64,000 nucleotides of DNA from Undibacterium sp. (GTDB lineage Bacteria; Pseudomonadota; Gammaproteobacteria; Burkholderiales; Burkholderiaceae_D), in the NCBI RefSeq assembly GCF_030651495.1, contig NZ_JAUSFI010000101.1:62001-126000 (forward strand), read 5' to 3'. The stretch's first letter is position 1, and each line of letters begins with the position of its first letter. Below are positions 9,279 through 18,319 of this stretch, piece after piece. A program made the translations under genes and the position numbers. Under the pieces are notes generated by a model that was not told where the DNA came from, ran no database searches, and was given only the letters and a program-made list of their open reading frames with translations.

Positions 9279-10003
9279 GAGCGCTCGTTATTGATGGGCG
9301 GCGGGATAACTGGATTGACAGGGCTAGCGGGAGCAGTAAATATTTTCTCAAGGCAATAACCCAGACCTCGCACGGTAGCGATACGGACACCGTCTATCTC
9401 GATTTTTTTTCTGAGCCGGTGTACATAAACCTCAATGGCGTTATTGCTGACCTCATCACCCCATTCACATAAATGATCGACCAATTGCTCCTTCGAGACT
9501 AAGCGACCGGTTCGCTGCAACAAAACCTCCAATAAGCCTAACTCACGCGCCGACAGATCCAGCATTTGCTCATTAATATAGGCGATACGTCCAACCTGAT
9601 CATAAGTGAGCGGACCATGTGTGATCAATGCAGGGCCACCACCGGCACCGCGCCTGGTCAAGGCACGCACCCGCGCTTCCAGCTCAGACAAGGCAAATGG
9701 CTTTGCCATGTAATCGTCAGCCCCCAGATCGAGTCCTTTTACACGTTGCTCAATAGAGTCGGCCGCGGTCAAGATCAATACAGGCAAATGCGAATTGCGC
9801 GCACGCAACCGGCGCAATACCTCCAGACCACTCAATTTGGGCAAGCCCAGATCAAGTATCAGCAAATCGAAATCCTGAGTAGAAAGAGCGGTATCTGCTT
9901 CTTGCCCGTTACTCACACAATCCGTGGCATAGCCGGATTGTCGGAGAGAACGAGTCAAGCCATCTGCAAGTACGCTATCGTCTTCTGCGAGCAAAATACG
10001 CAT
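9275..10003 (-). CDS. OmpR-family response regulator (TctD/QseB-like)
   Basis: 242-residue DNA-binding response regulator. The receiver domain has the acidic pocket 'AEDD' near the start, phospho-acceptor Asp51 in LLILDLGLPKLSG, Thr in 'LILTAAD' and Lys in 'YMAKPF'. A winged-helix domain follows with 'LSARELGLLEVLL' and 'VYVHRLRKKIE'. The last 20 residues are a Pro/Asn-rich tail. It is the first gene of the regulator-kinase-symporter operon and probably controls that operon. Confidence 0.93.
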   Translation of the reverse strand: MRILLAEDDSVLADGLTRSLRQSGYATDCVSNGQEADTALSTQDFDLLILDLGLPKLSGLEVLRRLRARNSHLPVLILTAADSIEQRVKGLDLGADDYMAKPFALSELEARVRALTRRGAGGGPALITHGPLTYDQVGRIAYINEQMLDLSARELGLLEVLLQRTGRLVSKEQLVDHLCEWGDEVSNNAIEVYVHRLRKKIEIDGVRIATVRGLGYCLEKIFTAPASPVNPVIPPPINNERS

Positions 10004-10567
10004 GGAAGTAACTTTCTGGGCATGCCGGTTAATTTGTCATTGTAGGTATTATTATAATTGGCCTGATTACTATGGCTGTAGTAGTCGCCGTGTTTTAAAT
10101 CGATTAAAAATTGATTAATTCGGGTTTATTCAAACCAGGAAGCTAGAGATTCCCGCTACGCCGGCCATCAATTGACTACCTATTCTAGTTTACTAGCAAA
10201 TCCTTGATTTATTCAGAGGCCGTCACATTAAGTGAAGAATATTGATGCTATGCACAGTCATTTCATCTGTTTTGTCGCATTTTCCTTAACGCAACTTGCT
10301 TTTATGATCCGAATCAGCCTCTTGCCGTCGCCTATTTCGTCAATCACCCACCAGCTTGCGCCATTCGCCGAAAAATACGCGACTTCTCAGAAGTCATCCA
10401 CTATCTTGAGCATGTGGCACCGCACTCCCTGCGCCGTCCATTTCTGAAAGGAATGACGATGTCTGATTGCGCTGACCATACGCCGTACCAAGGAAGAAAA
10501 AATCTGAGCTCCTGGCTCGCCTTGATTAAACTGGGTGACGTGTTTTATTGAAAAGCAGATGCCTCGG
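10004..10567. other. Intergenic region without a supportable gene
   Basis: About 560 bases upstream of the response regulator. Short open frames (for example 10232-10447, starting with GTG) have no recognisable ribosome site or family features. The operon promoter should lie in the first part, but no convincing sigma-70 hexamer pair could be fixed. Confidence 0.5.
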
Positions 10568-10633
10568 AGGCGCACTATCCATGCGGGTTTTCAAGCATAT
10601 AGGCTGGAAAGCAGCATGGGGTATGCGCGCCGG
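10568..10633. repeat. REP-like palindrome (copy R3)
   Basis: Arms GGCGCACTATCCATGCGGG and GCATGGGGTATGCGCGCC form an imperfect hairpin of the same family as the copies at 896, 55811 and 57345. Confidence 0.7.
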
Positions 10634-10691
10634 GCCAGGCTGTTCAATTCTGCCAAAACCTGGACCGCTCTACCGGCAATCTGTCGCTAAA

Positions 10692-10729
10692 AAAAAAGAG
10701 AAGCATACAATTGCATGCTTCTCTTTTTT
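10692..10729 (-). terminator. Rho-independent terminator of murJ (possibly bidirectional)
   Basis: A perfect 15-bp stem (10692-10706 with 10715-10729) with an 8-nt loop. Both flanks are A/T tracts, so it can work in both directions; it is placed 43 bases after the murJ stop codon. Confidence 0.9.
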
Positions 10730-10771
10730 GCTTTTACACATCGCCCATCTTTGCAGCGGCGGTAATTATTT

Positions 10772-12322
10772 TCAGCGTACCGCTTTACGGAAATCCCGTA
10801 CCCGAAAGCCCATCGCCAGCAACGCAGAAAAATACGTCAGCATGCATGCCACGATAATCCCGCCCAGCATAGCAACACGCATCAACCGGTGGCTCTTCAT
10901 GCCTATCCAGTCAACCTGGCCAGATAACGCCAAGGCCACACCCGCCATCAAAATCAGTGCCGCCGCCAATTTCAGCAAGAACGATAGCCAGCCTTTTTCT
11001 GGCGTATAAATGCCGCGCTGACGCAAGCCGCGATACAACATGGTCGCATTGATGCACGCCCCCAGACCCACTGACAAAGCCAAGCCAGCGTGCTTAATGT
11101 AAGGCACAAACATCACATTCATCACCTGCGTTGCCAAAAGTACGATGATGGCAATCTTGACCGGCGTCCTGATATCCTGCTTGGCATAAAATCCTGGCGC
11201 CAGAATTTTCACAAAAATCAAGCCAACCAGCCCTACTCCATATGATGTCACCGCCTGCCCTGTCATGGCGACGGCATGAGCATCAAATTTACCGTTATGG
11301 AACAGGGTCGCAGTCAATGCCTCCGGTAAAGTCGCCAAGGCCACCGCTGCCGGCATCGCCAGCAGGCAAGTCAGGCGCAAGCCCCAATCAAGCAAGGAAG
11401 AATATTCAGAAGTATCTGCCTCGTAATTAGCCTTGGCCAGACTAGGCAGCAAAACCGTGCCCAGAGCCACGCCTAACAGCGCGGTAGGAAACTCCATCAG
11501 GCGATCTGCCGAAGCCAGCCAGGACATGCTGCCGTCCGGCATATGCGAAGCCCAGGTCGAGTTAATCAAAATACTAATCTGCGTGGCCGACACCGCCAGC
11601 ACCGCCGGCCCCATCTGGCGCAATACCCGCGTGACACCCGGATCGCGCAAGGCGAACAGTGGATTAAATTGCACGGTGGGCAGCATGCCTATCTTGACCA
11701 AGGCAGGCACTTGTATCAGCATTTGCAAGACACCACCGGCAAATACCGCAATCGCCAGGGCATAAATCGGCTGCGCCATATGTGGCGCGAGAAACAACGA
11801 AGCGGCGATAGAAGACAGATTTAACAAGACCGGCGTGAAAGCCGGTATCTTGAACTCGCGCCAGGTATTCAAGATGCCGCTGGCCAATGCCACCAGAGAA
11901 ATAAATCCGATATACGGAAACATGATGCGCGTCATGACCACCGTAATTTCAAACTTGGCCGGGTTTTCGGCAAAACCTGAAGCAAACATATAGACAAAAA
12001 TCGGTGCCCCTGCCACCCCGACGATACAAGTGAGTACCAGCGCCCACACCAAAACCGTGGCGACATGATCGACCAAGTCCTTGGTCGCCTGCTCCCCCTT
12101 CTGGTTTTTATATTCCGCCAGAATCGGCACGAAAGCCTGCGAAAACGCCCCCTCGGCAAACAGGCGGCGAAAAAAATTCGGAATGCGCATGGCAGCAAAG
12201 TAGGCATCGGTCCAACCGGTAGCGCCGAAGGCACTATTGATCAAAACATCGCGTATCAACCCGGTGATCCGCGACAACATGGTCATGCCACTAATAGTAG
12301 CGAGTGTTTTCAATAAGTTCAT
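10772..12322 (-). CDS. murJ: Lipid II flippase MurJ (MviN family)
   Basis: 516-residue polytopic membrane protein of the MOP superfamily that moves lipid II across the cytoplasmic membrane for peptidoglycan synthesis. The N-terminus MNLLKTLATISGMTMLSRITG and the 'GLIRDVLINSAFG', 'FFRRLFAEGAFSQAFVP' and 'GILNTWREFKIPAFTPVLLN' segments are family hallmarks, with about 14 predicted membrane helices. Length is normal. It is encoded alone, transcribed away from the tRNA-Ser gene that follows, and ends at a strong terminator. Confidence 0.97.
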   Translation of the reverse strand: MNLLKTLATISGMTMLSRITGLIRDVLINSAFGATGWTDAYFAAMRIPNFFRRLFAEGAFSQAFVPILAEYKNQKGEQATKDLVDHVATVLVWALVLTCIVGVAGAPIFVYMFASGFAENPAKFEITVVMTRIMFPYIGFISLVALASGILNTWREFKIPAFTPVLLNLSSIAASLFLAPHMAQPIYALAIAVFAGGVLQMLIQVPALVKIGMLPTVQFNPLFALRDPGVTRVLRQMGPAVLAVSATQISILINSTWASHMPDGSMSWLASADRLMEFPTALLGVALGTVLLPSLAKANYEADTSEYSSLLDWGLRLTCLLAMPAAVALATLPEALTATLFHNGKFDAHAVAMTGQAVTSYGVGLVGLIFVKILAPGFYAKQDIRTPVKIAIIVLLATQVMNVMFVPYIKHAGLALSVGLGACINATMLYRGLRQRGIYTPEKGWLSFLLKLAAALILMAGVALALSGQVDWIGMKSHRLMRVAMLGGIIVACMLTYFSALLAMGFRVRDFRKAVR

Positions 12323-12521
12323 GGAGCGGCATTATAGCGGCAGCCACCCTGAATGGTCTTCAGAGTTGATGATGCCAGGTTAAAAATACCTTCGTACGGG
12401 CTTCATTTATCGTTTTGAAAGAATCTTAAAACAAGGTCAAAACACGGGATTTTTACTTTGCTGTATTTCTTTAAACAATCTCCAGAAAAAAAGCTTTTTC
12501 AAATGAGGAAGAAACATATCG

Positions 12522-12550
12522 CTGTCTTTGATAAAAAATTCTGCTACAAT
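12522..12550 (+). promoter_or_regulatory. Possible promoter of tRNA-Ser
   Basis: A good -10 hexamer TACAAT (12545-12550) lies about 50 bases before the mature tRNA; the -35 hexamer is poor (around TGTCTT). Placement is tentative. Confidence 0.4.
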
Positions 12551-12599
12551 AGCGAGCTTCGCATGTTAAGAACTTGCTTTACAAACATGCAAAGCAGCA

Positions 12600-12690
12600 G
12601 GAGAGATGGATGAGTGGTTTAAGTCACACGCCTGGAAAGCGTGCGTAGGTTCATAGCCTACCCGGGGTTCGAATCCCCGTTTCTCCGCCA
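12600..12690 (+). tRNA. tRNA-Ser (anticodon GGA)
   Basis: 91 nt with encoded CCA. Acceptor arm GGAGAGA pairs with TTTCTCC, the anticodon arm is CACGC-CTGGAAA-GCGTG giving anticodon GGA (reads UCC/UCU), there is a long variable arm as expected of a type II tRNA, and a T arm CGGGG-TTCGAAT-CCCCG. Its 3' 20 bases form the left attachment site of the island, so integration leaves the tRNA intact. Confidence 0.96.
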
Positions 12691-12691
12691 A
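12671..12691 (+). other. Left attachment site (attL) within tRNA-Ser 3' end
   Basis: Exact 21-nt match to 39802-39822, covering the T-loop 3' side through CCA and one further A. The last base of the match is outside the tRNA. Confidence 0.93.
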
Positions 12692-12700
12692 AAATACATA

Positions 12701-12728
12701 AGCCCTTGATTTATCAAGGGCTTTTTTG
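12701..12728 (+). terminator. Terminator after tRNA-Ser, supplied by the island
   Basis: Perfect 9-bp stem AGCCCTTGA/TCAAGGGCT with a 4-nt loop and a following T6 tract. It replaces the terminator now found beyond the right attachment site (39856-39891). Confidence 0.88.
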
Positions 12729-12783
12729 TTTTGATTTCTCTTATGGTGGCACTCATAGGGGTACCTCTTCACCAGAGGTTACT

Positions 12784-14373
12784 ATGAAAATCGCTTGCAG
12801 AATCCAACAATCACGCCACGGTGTTTTTTACTACCGCCATCAATTTTCTATAAAAGGCGTTCGCAAAGAGCGCCGAATTTCGCTACAAACCAAAAATCCC
12901 ACGACTGCAAAAGAAAAATCCTTGCTCATTTCAGCTATCATGATCACCAATAAAAAGGATGGTCGTATGCACGAAAATGAACAAGATATTTTGAAACGGA
13001 TTAGCTCGCTCAATCAAAAAGAGATGGACGAGTCGTTGCGCAATCTTGAAATCATTATCGCCCCACCCAACGGCGGCAATATCACGATCAAAGCAGACCC
13101 CAACAATCCAGCAGATATTGCTGCCATGCTGCAAGCAAGCAAAGACTTTTGGGACAGTGAGATTGGTCAATCCATGAAATTTGGCAGGGATCAGGCTGAA
13201 CTAGCCGCACGTCAAACAACAGAATCGCTTGAGACAATCAACGCACCTAGCCCGTCCACTAGCCTACAAACACAAGTTGTCGTAGCAGGAACACCATTAC
13301 ATGAGCTAATTGAGAAATTCGCCACTCGCAAGAAAAACACACTCGCACCGAAAACATTGTATGAGTATCGCAATCATCAGCAAATGTTCTCCGATTGGAT
13401 CTCAATCAGAAAAAATACGCCAGCTTTTCCAATCAAAGAAATAGCTCGTCAAGACGTTTCCGATTTTATCGATGAACTTTTGCAAAAAGGGCTATCTAAT
13501 CAAACGATCCAACAAAAATATTTGAGCTCAATCACAGGCTTATTTGAACTCGCAAAAAACTCAGGATTATGGGAACAAGATGCAGTCTTCCCCACCTACG
13601 GGCATAAGCTATTCACAAAATCGACAGCCAAAAAAGTAAAAGAAAAAAATGCTTGGAAAGAGTTTGCGCAAGATGACCTTCAGCATATATTTCACCCTAC
13701 GGCTTATTTGGCGCAGCAAAATCCAACCGATTTTTGGTTACCTTTATTGGGGCTATACACAGGTGGGCGAATTAGCGAACTATGCCAATTGCTGGTTCAG
13801 GATATCAAGCTAATTGACCATGTATGGGCAATTGCCATTACTGATGAAGATGAATGTCAAAGGCTGAAAACACCAGCAGCCAAACGAACCATTCCTATTC
13901 ATCCAGCCCTCATAAAAATAGGATTTTTAGATTTTGTTGACGACATGAAGCCATTCGGCGGAATGCTCTTCCCTTATTTAACCGCGAATAAATTCGGTAA
14001 CTTCAGTGAAACGCCAAGTGAGCGTTTTGGTAAATATTTGGATACCTTAGACGTCAAAGACCCCAAGAAAGTGTTTCACTCATTCCGCTCCACCTCTAAC
14101 AATACCCTCAAAAAGAGCGGTGTTGCTGAAGAGACTCGTTGCCAATACATTGGGCATGAGCATGAAACCACCAACTCCAAAGTGTATGCGAGCGAACACT
14201 CCGTAGATTATCTATTAGAACATGTCGCTAGCAAACTCAACTTTGATCTGCCATTAACGCAATTGGTGTATCCGCGTCAACTGATTGTAGAGACGACTAG
14301 GCAAAAGTTGCACCTCAAAGAAAAATTACAAAGCAACAAACTAGCGAAAGCCAAGCTGAAAAAATCTACATAG
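12784..14373 (+). CDS. Tyrosine-recombinase integrase of the island
   Basis: 529-residue site-specific recombinase expected to catalyse integration into and excision from tRNA-Ser. Start chosen at the ATG 12784 (MKIACRIQQSRHGVFYYRHQ), preceded by GAGG; the open frame begins further upstream inside the terminator. Arm-binding-like N-terminal region, SAM-like core-binding domain around 200-290, then the catalytic domain with Arg in TGGRISELCQL, 'HSFRSTSNNTL' (H-x-x-R), 'YIGHEHE' and the nucleophile Tyr in 'NSKVYASEH'. It sits directly beside attL, the usual position for tRNA-targeting integrases. A copy of the island repeat follows its stop codon. Confidence 0.95.
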   Translation: MKIACRIQQSRHGVFYYRHQFSIKGVRKERRISLQTKNPTTAKEKSLLISAIMITNKKDGRMHENEQDILKRISSLNQKEMDESLRNLEIIIAPPNGGNITIKADPNNPADIAAMLQASKDFWDSEIGQSMKFGRDQAELAARQTTESLETINAPSPSTSLQTQVVVAGTPLHELIEKFATRKKNTLAPKTLYEYRNHQQMFSDWISIRKNTPAFPIKEIARQDVSDFIDELLQKGLSNQTIQQKYLSSITGLFELAKNSGLWEQDAVFPTYGHKLFTKSTAKKVKEKNAWKEFAQDDLQHIFHPTAYLAQQNPTDFWLPLLGLYTGGRISELCQLLVQDIKLIDHVWAIAITDEDECQRLKTPAAKRTIPIHPALIKIGFLDFVDDMKPFGGMLFPYLTANKFGNFSETPSERFGKYLDTLDVKDPKKVFHSFRSTSNNTLKKSGVAEETRCQYIGHEHETTNSKVYASEHSVDYLLEHVASKLNFDLPLTQLVYPRQLIVETTRQKLHLKEKLQSNKLAKAKLKKST

Positions 14374-14390
14374 GCCAATTGAAAAATAGC

Positions 14391-14469
14391 ATGGACAACA
14401 CGGACGACCTGGACAGATAAGACTCAACCTGTCTACAAACGTATTAGCCCGTCCGGGCGTCCGCCCCGA
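14391..14469. repeat. Island iteron hairpin, copy A
   Basis: Left arm of three units with 9-nt spacing (TGGACAACA, CGGACGACC, TGGACAGAT); a degraded right arm with GTCTA, GTCCG and GTCCG units. Immediately follows the integrase gene. The left arm reads ATG-GAC in frame and closes with TAA after nine sense codons. Confidence 0.75.
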
Positions 14470-14589
14470 ACGTTTATTATCAAAATGCTGTTCAAAAAAT
14501 CGTGGATTTGGCGTCCCAAATACGATGTAAGTTAAAAGCATAACGACAAATCGGTCGTAGATAATTTATTCCTACAACTAGAAACCCAC

Positions 14590-14619
14590 ATGGACAGTCC
14601 GGCCACCCGGACATCCTAG
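14590..14619. repeat. Island iteron, copy B (single arm)
   Basis: Single arm with units TGGACAGTC, CGGCCACCC and GGACATCCT, beginning ATG-GAC and ending in an in-frame TAG, like copy A. It lies between copy A and the convergent gene at 14626. Confidence 0.6.
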
Positions 14620-14625
14620 TTTTAT

Positions 14626-15318
14626 CTACCCAGCCTCCTGAAACATTTCTGAAACGAACTCAGCGACTGGTTTTCCGAAATTTTCCTCCATTGGGGCACC
14701 TAAAATTCCAAACATCAAGTATTCCGCATAGTTAGTCGCGACAATATCGTTTTGCAAAATGGTAACGTTCCACAAGGCGATAATTGCAAGCATAGTCCGT
14801 GACGATAAATTCTGTACTTGAATACTCTCGCCTATTGCATTTGCAGTCGGTTCGGCAATCAGTTTTTCAAAATCATAGTGTGGTCGACACCAAGCTTGCT
14901 GAAAATCTATTTCAGCAATGTGCTGAAATATGGTGTGGCATTTTTCGGTCAGAGTTTGCCCTGACCTATAGAGCTTCGCATCCGCAAGCAAGCTAGACAC
15001 TACTCTTTTGCAAGCGACTTCATTCCGATCAAGGACGAGAAATAGCGGAAAACGGTCTGAACCCGAACGATATATCGTTGCCGTACCAGGCAATATTTTA
15101 TCTACCTCGCTAATGAGTTCTGGTCGTGGCTTGGAAGAACAAGCACTATACCGATACCACTTGTTTGAATCGCCTGCCAACCCTTTTTGATACAGCCAAT
15201 ACAGCGTTTGCTCAAGGGATACCTGCTGGCTCCTTTCTATGACGGAAGCTAACCAAAGCTTGTTCTTCAATTTCGGTAATCCCGTCAATTTCTTGTCAGT
15301 TTTTTTAATGGTGTTCAT
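14626..15318 (-). CDS. Unknown protein, island cargo
   Basis: 230-residue protein that I do not recognise. The start is taken as the ATG at 15318 (MNTIKKTDKKLTGLPKLKNK); a TTG four codons upstream is also possible. The N-terminal 30 residues are basic; the middle contains 'LYWLYQKGLAG', 'RSGSDRFPLFLVLDRN'; the C-terminal half is helical with 'SSRTMLAIIALWNV'. No membrane segments or catalytic motif are evident. It is convergent with the integrase and divergent from the small acidic gene at 15468, so the two outward genes may share a regulatory region at 15319-15467. Confidence 0.7.
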   Translation of the reverse strand: MNTIKKTDKKLTGLPKLKNKLWLASVIERSQQVSLEQTLYWLYQKGLAGDSNKWYRYSACSSKPRPELISEVDKILPGTATIYRSGSDRFPLFLVLDRNEVACKRVVSSLLADAKLYRSGQTLTEKCHTIFQHIAEIDFQQAWCRPHYDFEKLIAEPTANAIGESIQVQNLSSRTMLAIIALWNVTILQNDIVATNYAEYLMFGILGAPMEENFGKPVAEFVSEMFQEAG

Positions 15319-15467
15319 TTTTGATAGCAATAAAAATAGGGTAGTTTTCTATGATAGTAAATATTGTAATTTTACCAAGCCTTGTTTTGCCAGAACGTTC
15401 AATATTCCTACATGCGCAAAATTTATATAATTTCCCCTACAAACACAACTTATATAAAGGAAAAAAT

Positions 15468-15914
15468 ATGAACACTGAAAACAATGATGACTTTGATTTT
15501 GATCTCTGGCTTAGCGCATTTGAATTGATCAAAACCTGCAAGCTGAGCGAAGACGAATGGACCGATTATATCGATACCGTAACCGAATACGAATTCACGA
15601 AAAACGGCTGTCCATCCTGCAAATACGAATGTGAAGAAGACTTTTGGGAGTTAAGGAAATATATGATTGGCTATTGGGATATGGGGGAATTCAACGAGAC
15701 GATTTCTAGTGGCTTTACCGAAGAATTAGCCATTGAGTGGTTTCTGGAAAATTATCAACCTAAGAGTTGTTATGCACCTTATATCGCCCGTTGCGAAACA
15801 TTTTACGAATTGGAACAACGCATTAAATCTGGTGATACCGATTTTCCCCATGACGGACAAACAGATCGTTTTGAAAATTTCGGAAACAAATATTACGAAG
15901 CATTGAATAATTGA
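15468..15914 (+). CDS. Unknown, strongly acidic small protein
   Basis: 148-residue protein; start ATG 15468 preceded by AAAGGA. I count 34 Asp/Glu against 12 Lys/Arg, giving a net charge near -22, with many aromatic residues. A Cys cluster 'GCPSCKYEC' lies near residue 45. It does not match a family I know. The composition resembles DNA-mimic antirestriction proteins such as ArdA, which this island also carries, but there is no visible ArdA motif, so function is only a suggestion. Followed at 127 bases by another small gene in the same direction. Confidence 0.75.
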   Translation: MNTENNDDFDFDLWLSAFELIKTCKLSEDEWTDYIDTVTEYEFTKNGCPSCKYECEEDFWELRKYMIGYWDMGEFNETISSGFTEELAIEWFLENYQPKSCYAPYIARCETFYELEQRIKSGDTDFPHDGQTDRFENFGNKYYEALNN

Positions 15915-16041
15915 TACAGCACCAAACTCAGCAGTAAAAATCAGCGACGAAATTAAAAAGTACAAAGTGATTAAGACTCCAGCATAGCGACGACAGGCAA
16001 TAAAAATAACAACCCTAACTCACTTAAAGGAGCAGTAAAAC

Positions 16042-16383
16042 ATGAACACCAAAACAAGCAACAAAATAAACGAAATGAATATGATTGGTTGCGCGATTAG
16101 CGGCATACAAACTATTCGCGATACAGCAAAAGTGTTCCAGACACCAATTGATGACCTTGCTCATCAAGGCAGCATGGCATTCTGGGCATCCGCTGGTGAA
16201 GCCTTGAGCGAGGAAATGCCAGGTGAAGCCTTGGGACTCATGATGGGTATTTTGGTGGATGTCGCCCAAAAAGGTCATTTAATCAGCGACATCATTGATA
16301 TTGAGCTTGTCCTTCAAGGAAACAGTTTTGCCCTAAAAATTATCGTCCAAGACAAAGACGGTACAGCGACGACCTACCATTAA
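16042..16383 (+). CDS. Unknown small protein
   Basis: 113-residue protein with an AGGAG ribosome site 12 bases before the ATG. It has a helical region with 'GEALSEEMPGEALGLMMGILVDVAQKG' (split here only for description) followed by a short beta-rich end. No known family recognised. It lies between the acidic protein and the helicase gene and may belong to the replication/maintenance module. Confidence 0.7.
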   Translation: MNTKTSNKINEMNMIGCAISGIQTIRDTAKVFQTPIDDLAHQGSMAFWASAGEALSEEMPGEALGLMMGILVDVAQKGHLISDIIDIELVLQGNSFALKIIVQDKDGTATTYH

Positions 16384-16526
16384 TCGATTCAATTATTGAG
16401 CGACGCACCTATGTGTAGAACTCCGTTCTTCGGGGTTCATGGTGACACAACGGTTCAGGCCTGCGGGTGCAGGCTTTGAAGTTCCACCGTATCCATGGAA
16501 AAAAATAACTCAAAGAATGGAAAAAA

Positions 16527-18005
16527 ATGAATACATTAGCTCAAATTGAAAGGGAACAAGTATCTGTTCCCGCAGTGTTGATGAACACTGCCAATGTCAC
16601 CCCAAAAGTTGAACAAGTCACTTCAACCGGTACGACTAAAACAAAAATTGCCCCAGAATTCCAATATGCAAAAATAATGGAAAACGATCATTCTGTTGCA
16701 AAAAAAGACGGACTTATTTACTGTTGGAATTCCAGTTTCTGGAAGTTGCAATCAGATTCTGATAATTCTCGACATGCCTTAATGTGGTTAGGGAATAATG
16801 TTCCACAGCGAGCCAATGCAGGGACCGCTGAAAGCTGTGTAAGAACGGCTTTGTTGTTGGCGCAGCCCTTACCACCAAAATCAAACAGCACGATCGTTCC
16901 AGTGCATGGTGGCTGGTTTAAGTTCAACAATGACTTTTCTATTTCATTGAACAAGCCAGAACGACATTTTGGTATTACCCATTGTGTGCCAGTCAAAACG
17001 ACTTCACCAATTGGCAACTATGTGCCAGCACCAGTTCCAGCCGATTCATTGTTCGGTAAGTTTATTGAATCCTCCTTGCCTGATCCAGCAGTCCGCGAGT
17101 TGGTACAGACTTATGTTGGCTACACCTTATGTTCCCATGTTAAACACCAGACTGGGCACTTGTGGATTGGTGCAAAGGGCAGCAATGGCAAGAGCACCAT
17201 GCTTAACATTGTGATGGCATTGCACGAGAAAGCCGTTGCCATGCAGGTGGATAAGTTGGAAGGATTTAATTTATCCAATTTAGTCGGTGCAACCTTGGTG
17301 GTTTGCGACGAAACACCAAAAGGAAAAATTGACCAACAGGTTTTGAAGTCCTTGATCTCAGGCGGCACGACTTCCATTAACCGAAAGTTCAAGGATGTAT
17401 TGAGCTATCAGAATATAGCTAAATTCATTATTTGTGCTAACCACTTACCAGCATTGACAGACCAGTCCGATGCCTTTTGGCGCCGTTTGCATGTAGTTGA
17501 ATGGAACGAGACTTTTACAGGGGACAGAATCGTTCTTGATCTTGACCAAGAAGTTATTCAGTCCGAATTGCATATCGTGTTGGATTGGGCTTTGGCAGGT
17601 TTACAAAAATTGGAACGAGACAAGAAATTCAACATTCCTGAAGCCTCAAAACAAGCGGTTCGTTCTGCAAAAATTGAGTCTAATAATGTCACAAACTGGG
17701 TTGAATCAAATGGAGTGAGCTATTCTGATGCGGATCAGCCATTTAACGACAAAGCTATTTTGTTTGAGAACTATAGAGAGTTTTGCCGTGACAATGGTTT
17801 TCAAGCTTGCGCTGTTCCTCAGTTCTTTGCCCGATTGCATAGCGAGTTTCCTAACATTAAAGAAACACGCATGATGATGGGCAAGGGTGCAGATAAAAAA
17901 CGTGTTCGCTGTGTCAATTTAACGACTGGCGTTTTTTGTAAGGAAGACTTGGTAGAGCAAGTCGCTTTTGAGAAAAACGAAATTGAACAAGCATTTTATG
18001 GATAA
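16527..18005 (+). CDS. P4/D5-type SF3 helicase (phage/plasmid primase-helicase family)
   Basis: 492-residue ATP-dependent DNA helicase of the D5/P4-alpha family, used by satellites and integrative elements for replication. Walker A GAKGSNGKST (215-224), Walker B 'LVVCDET' (257-263) and sensor 1 Asn in 'FIICANHLP' (about 305) are visible, with the D5_N-like region before them and a winged-helix-like C-terminus. The primase (Toprim or PrimPol) domain that larger relatives carry is missing, so another primase would be needed. The start lies after two near-identical A-rich ATGGAAAAAAAT segments; the second gives the ATG used. A hairpin and an island repeat (copy C) follow directly, the position where P4-type elements often carry iterons. 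Confidence 0.9.
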   Translation: MNTLAQIEREQVSVPAVLMNTANVTPKVEQVTSTGTTKTKIAPEFQYAKIMENDHSVAKKDGLIYCWNSSFWKLQSDSDNSRHALMWLGNNVPQRANAGTAESCVRTALLLAQPLPPKSNSTIVPVHGGWFKFNNDFSISLNKPERHFGITHCVPVKTTSPIGNYVPAPVPADSLFGKFIESSLPDPAVRELVQTYVGYTLCSHVKHQTGHLWIGAKGSNGKSTMLNIVMALHEKAVAMQVDKLEGFNLSNLVGATLVVCDETPKGKIDQQVLKSLISGGTTSINRKFKDVLSYQNIAKFIICANHLPALTDQSDAFWRRLHVVEWNETFTGDRIVLDLDQEVIQSELHIVLDWALAGLQKLERDKKFNIPEASKQAVRSAKIESNNVTNWVESNGVSYSDADQPFNDKAILFENYREFCRDNGFQACAVPQFFARLHSEFPNIKETRMMMGKGADKKRVRCVNLTTGVFCKEDLVEQVAFEKNEIEQAFYG

Positions 18006-18020
18006 GAGTTAGCCCATACA

Positions 18021-18060
18021 GCTAGGCAGAAAGTTATGATTTTTTGATTTTCTGCCTAGC
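18021..18060. other. Perfect 12-bp hairpin after the helicase gene
   Basis: GCTAGGCAGAAA pairs exactly with 18049-18060 across a 16-nt loop. There is no T tract, and its right arm runs into repeat copy C, so it may be part of that structure rather than a simple terminator. Confidence 0.7.
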
Positions 18061-18085
18061 CTGTCCAGGTGCCCAACCCGTCCAT
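18056..18085. repeat. Island iteron, copy C (right arm only)
   Basis: GTCC-type arm with units GTCCAGGT, GCCCAACCC and GTCCATGCG. On the minus strand it starts ATG-GAC and closes with TAG. Its right flank (CTTTTCAAATCTTGCTG) is homologous to the flank of copy D. Confidence 0.7.
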
Positions 18086-18319
18086 GCGCTTTTCAAATCT
18101 TGCTGAAAAAACCAACTAGCTTGCCATTCTTAGGGGGGAATGCTTACTCAGACTCATTGCATACGTTCGACAGGGATATCTTACTTGACAAGACCAACAG
18201 ACTCCTTTTGGCAAACATTTTCTATATTTTGGCAATTCGATACTGCCAGCGCCCTTGATTTTGTTTTTTCTTAGTGCAGCTAACACGCTAGAATATAGGA
18301 ACCCACTCTACAGGACGAT

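Noticed and set aside
10232..10447. 71-codon frame upstream of the response regulator
   Set aside because: GTG start, no ribosome site, no recognisable features.
18021..18060. Hairpin as a standard terminator for the helicase gene
   Set aside because: The stem is perfect but has no T tract; kept as an unexplained hairpin.
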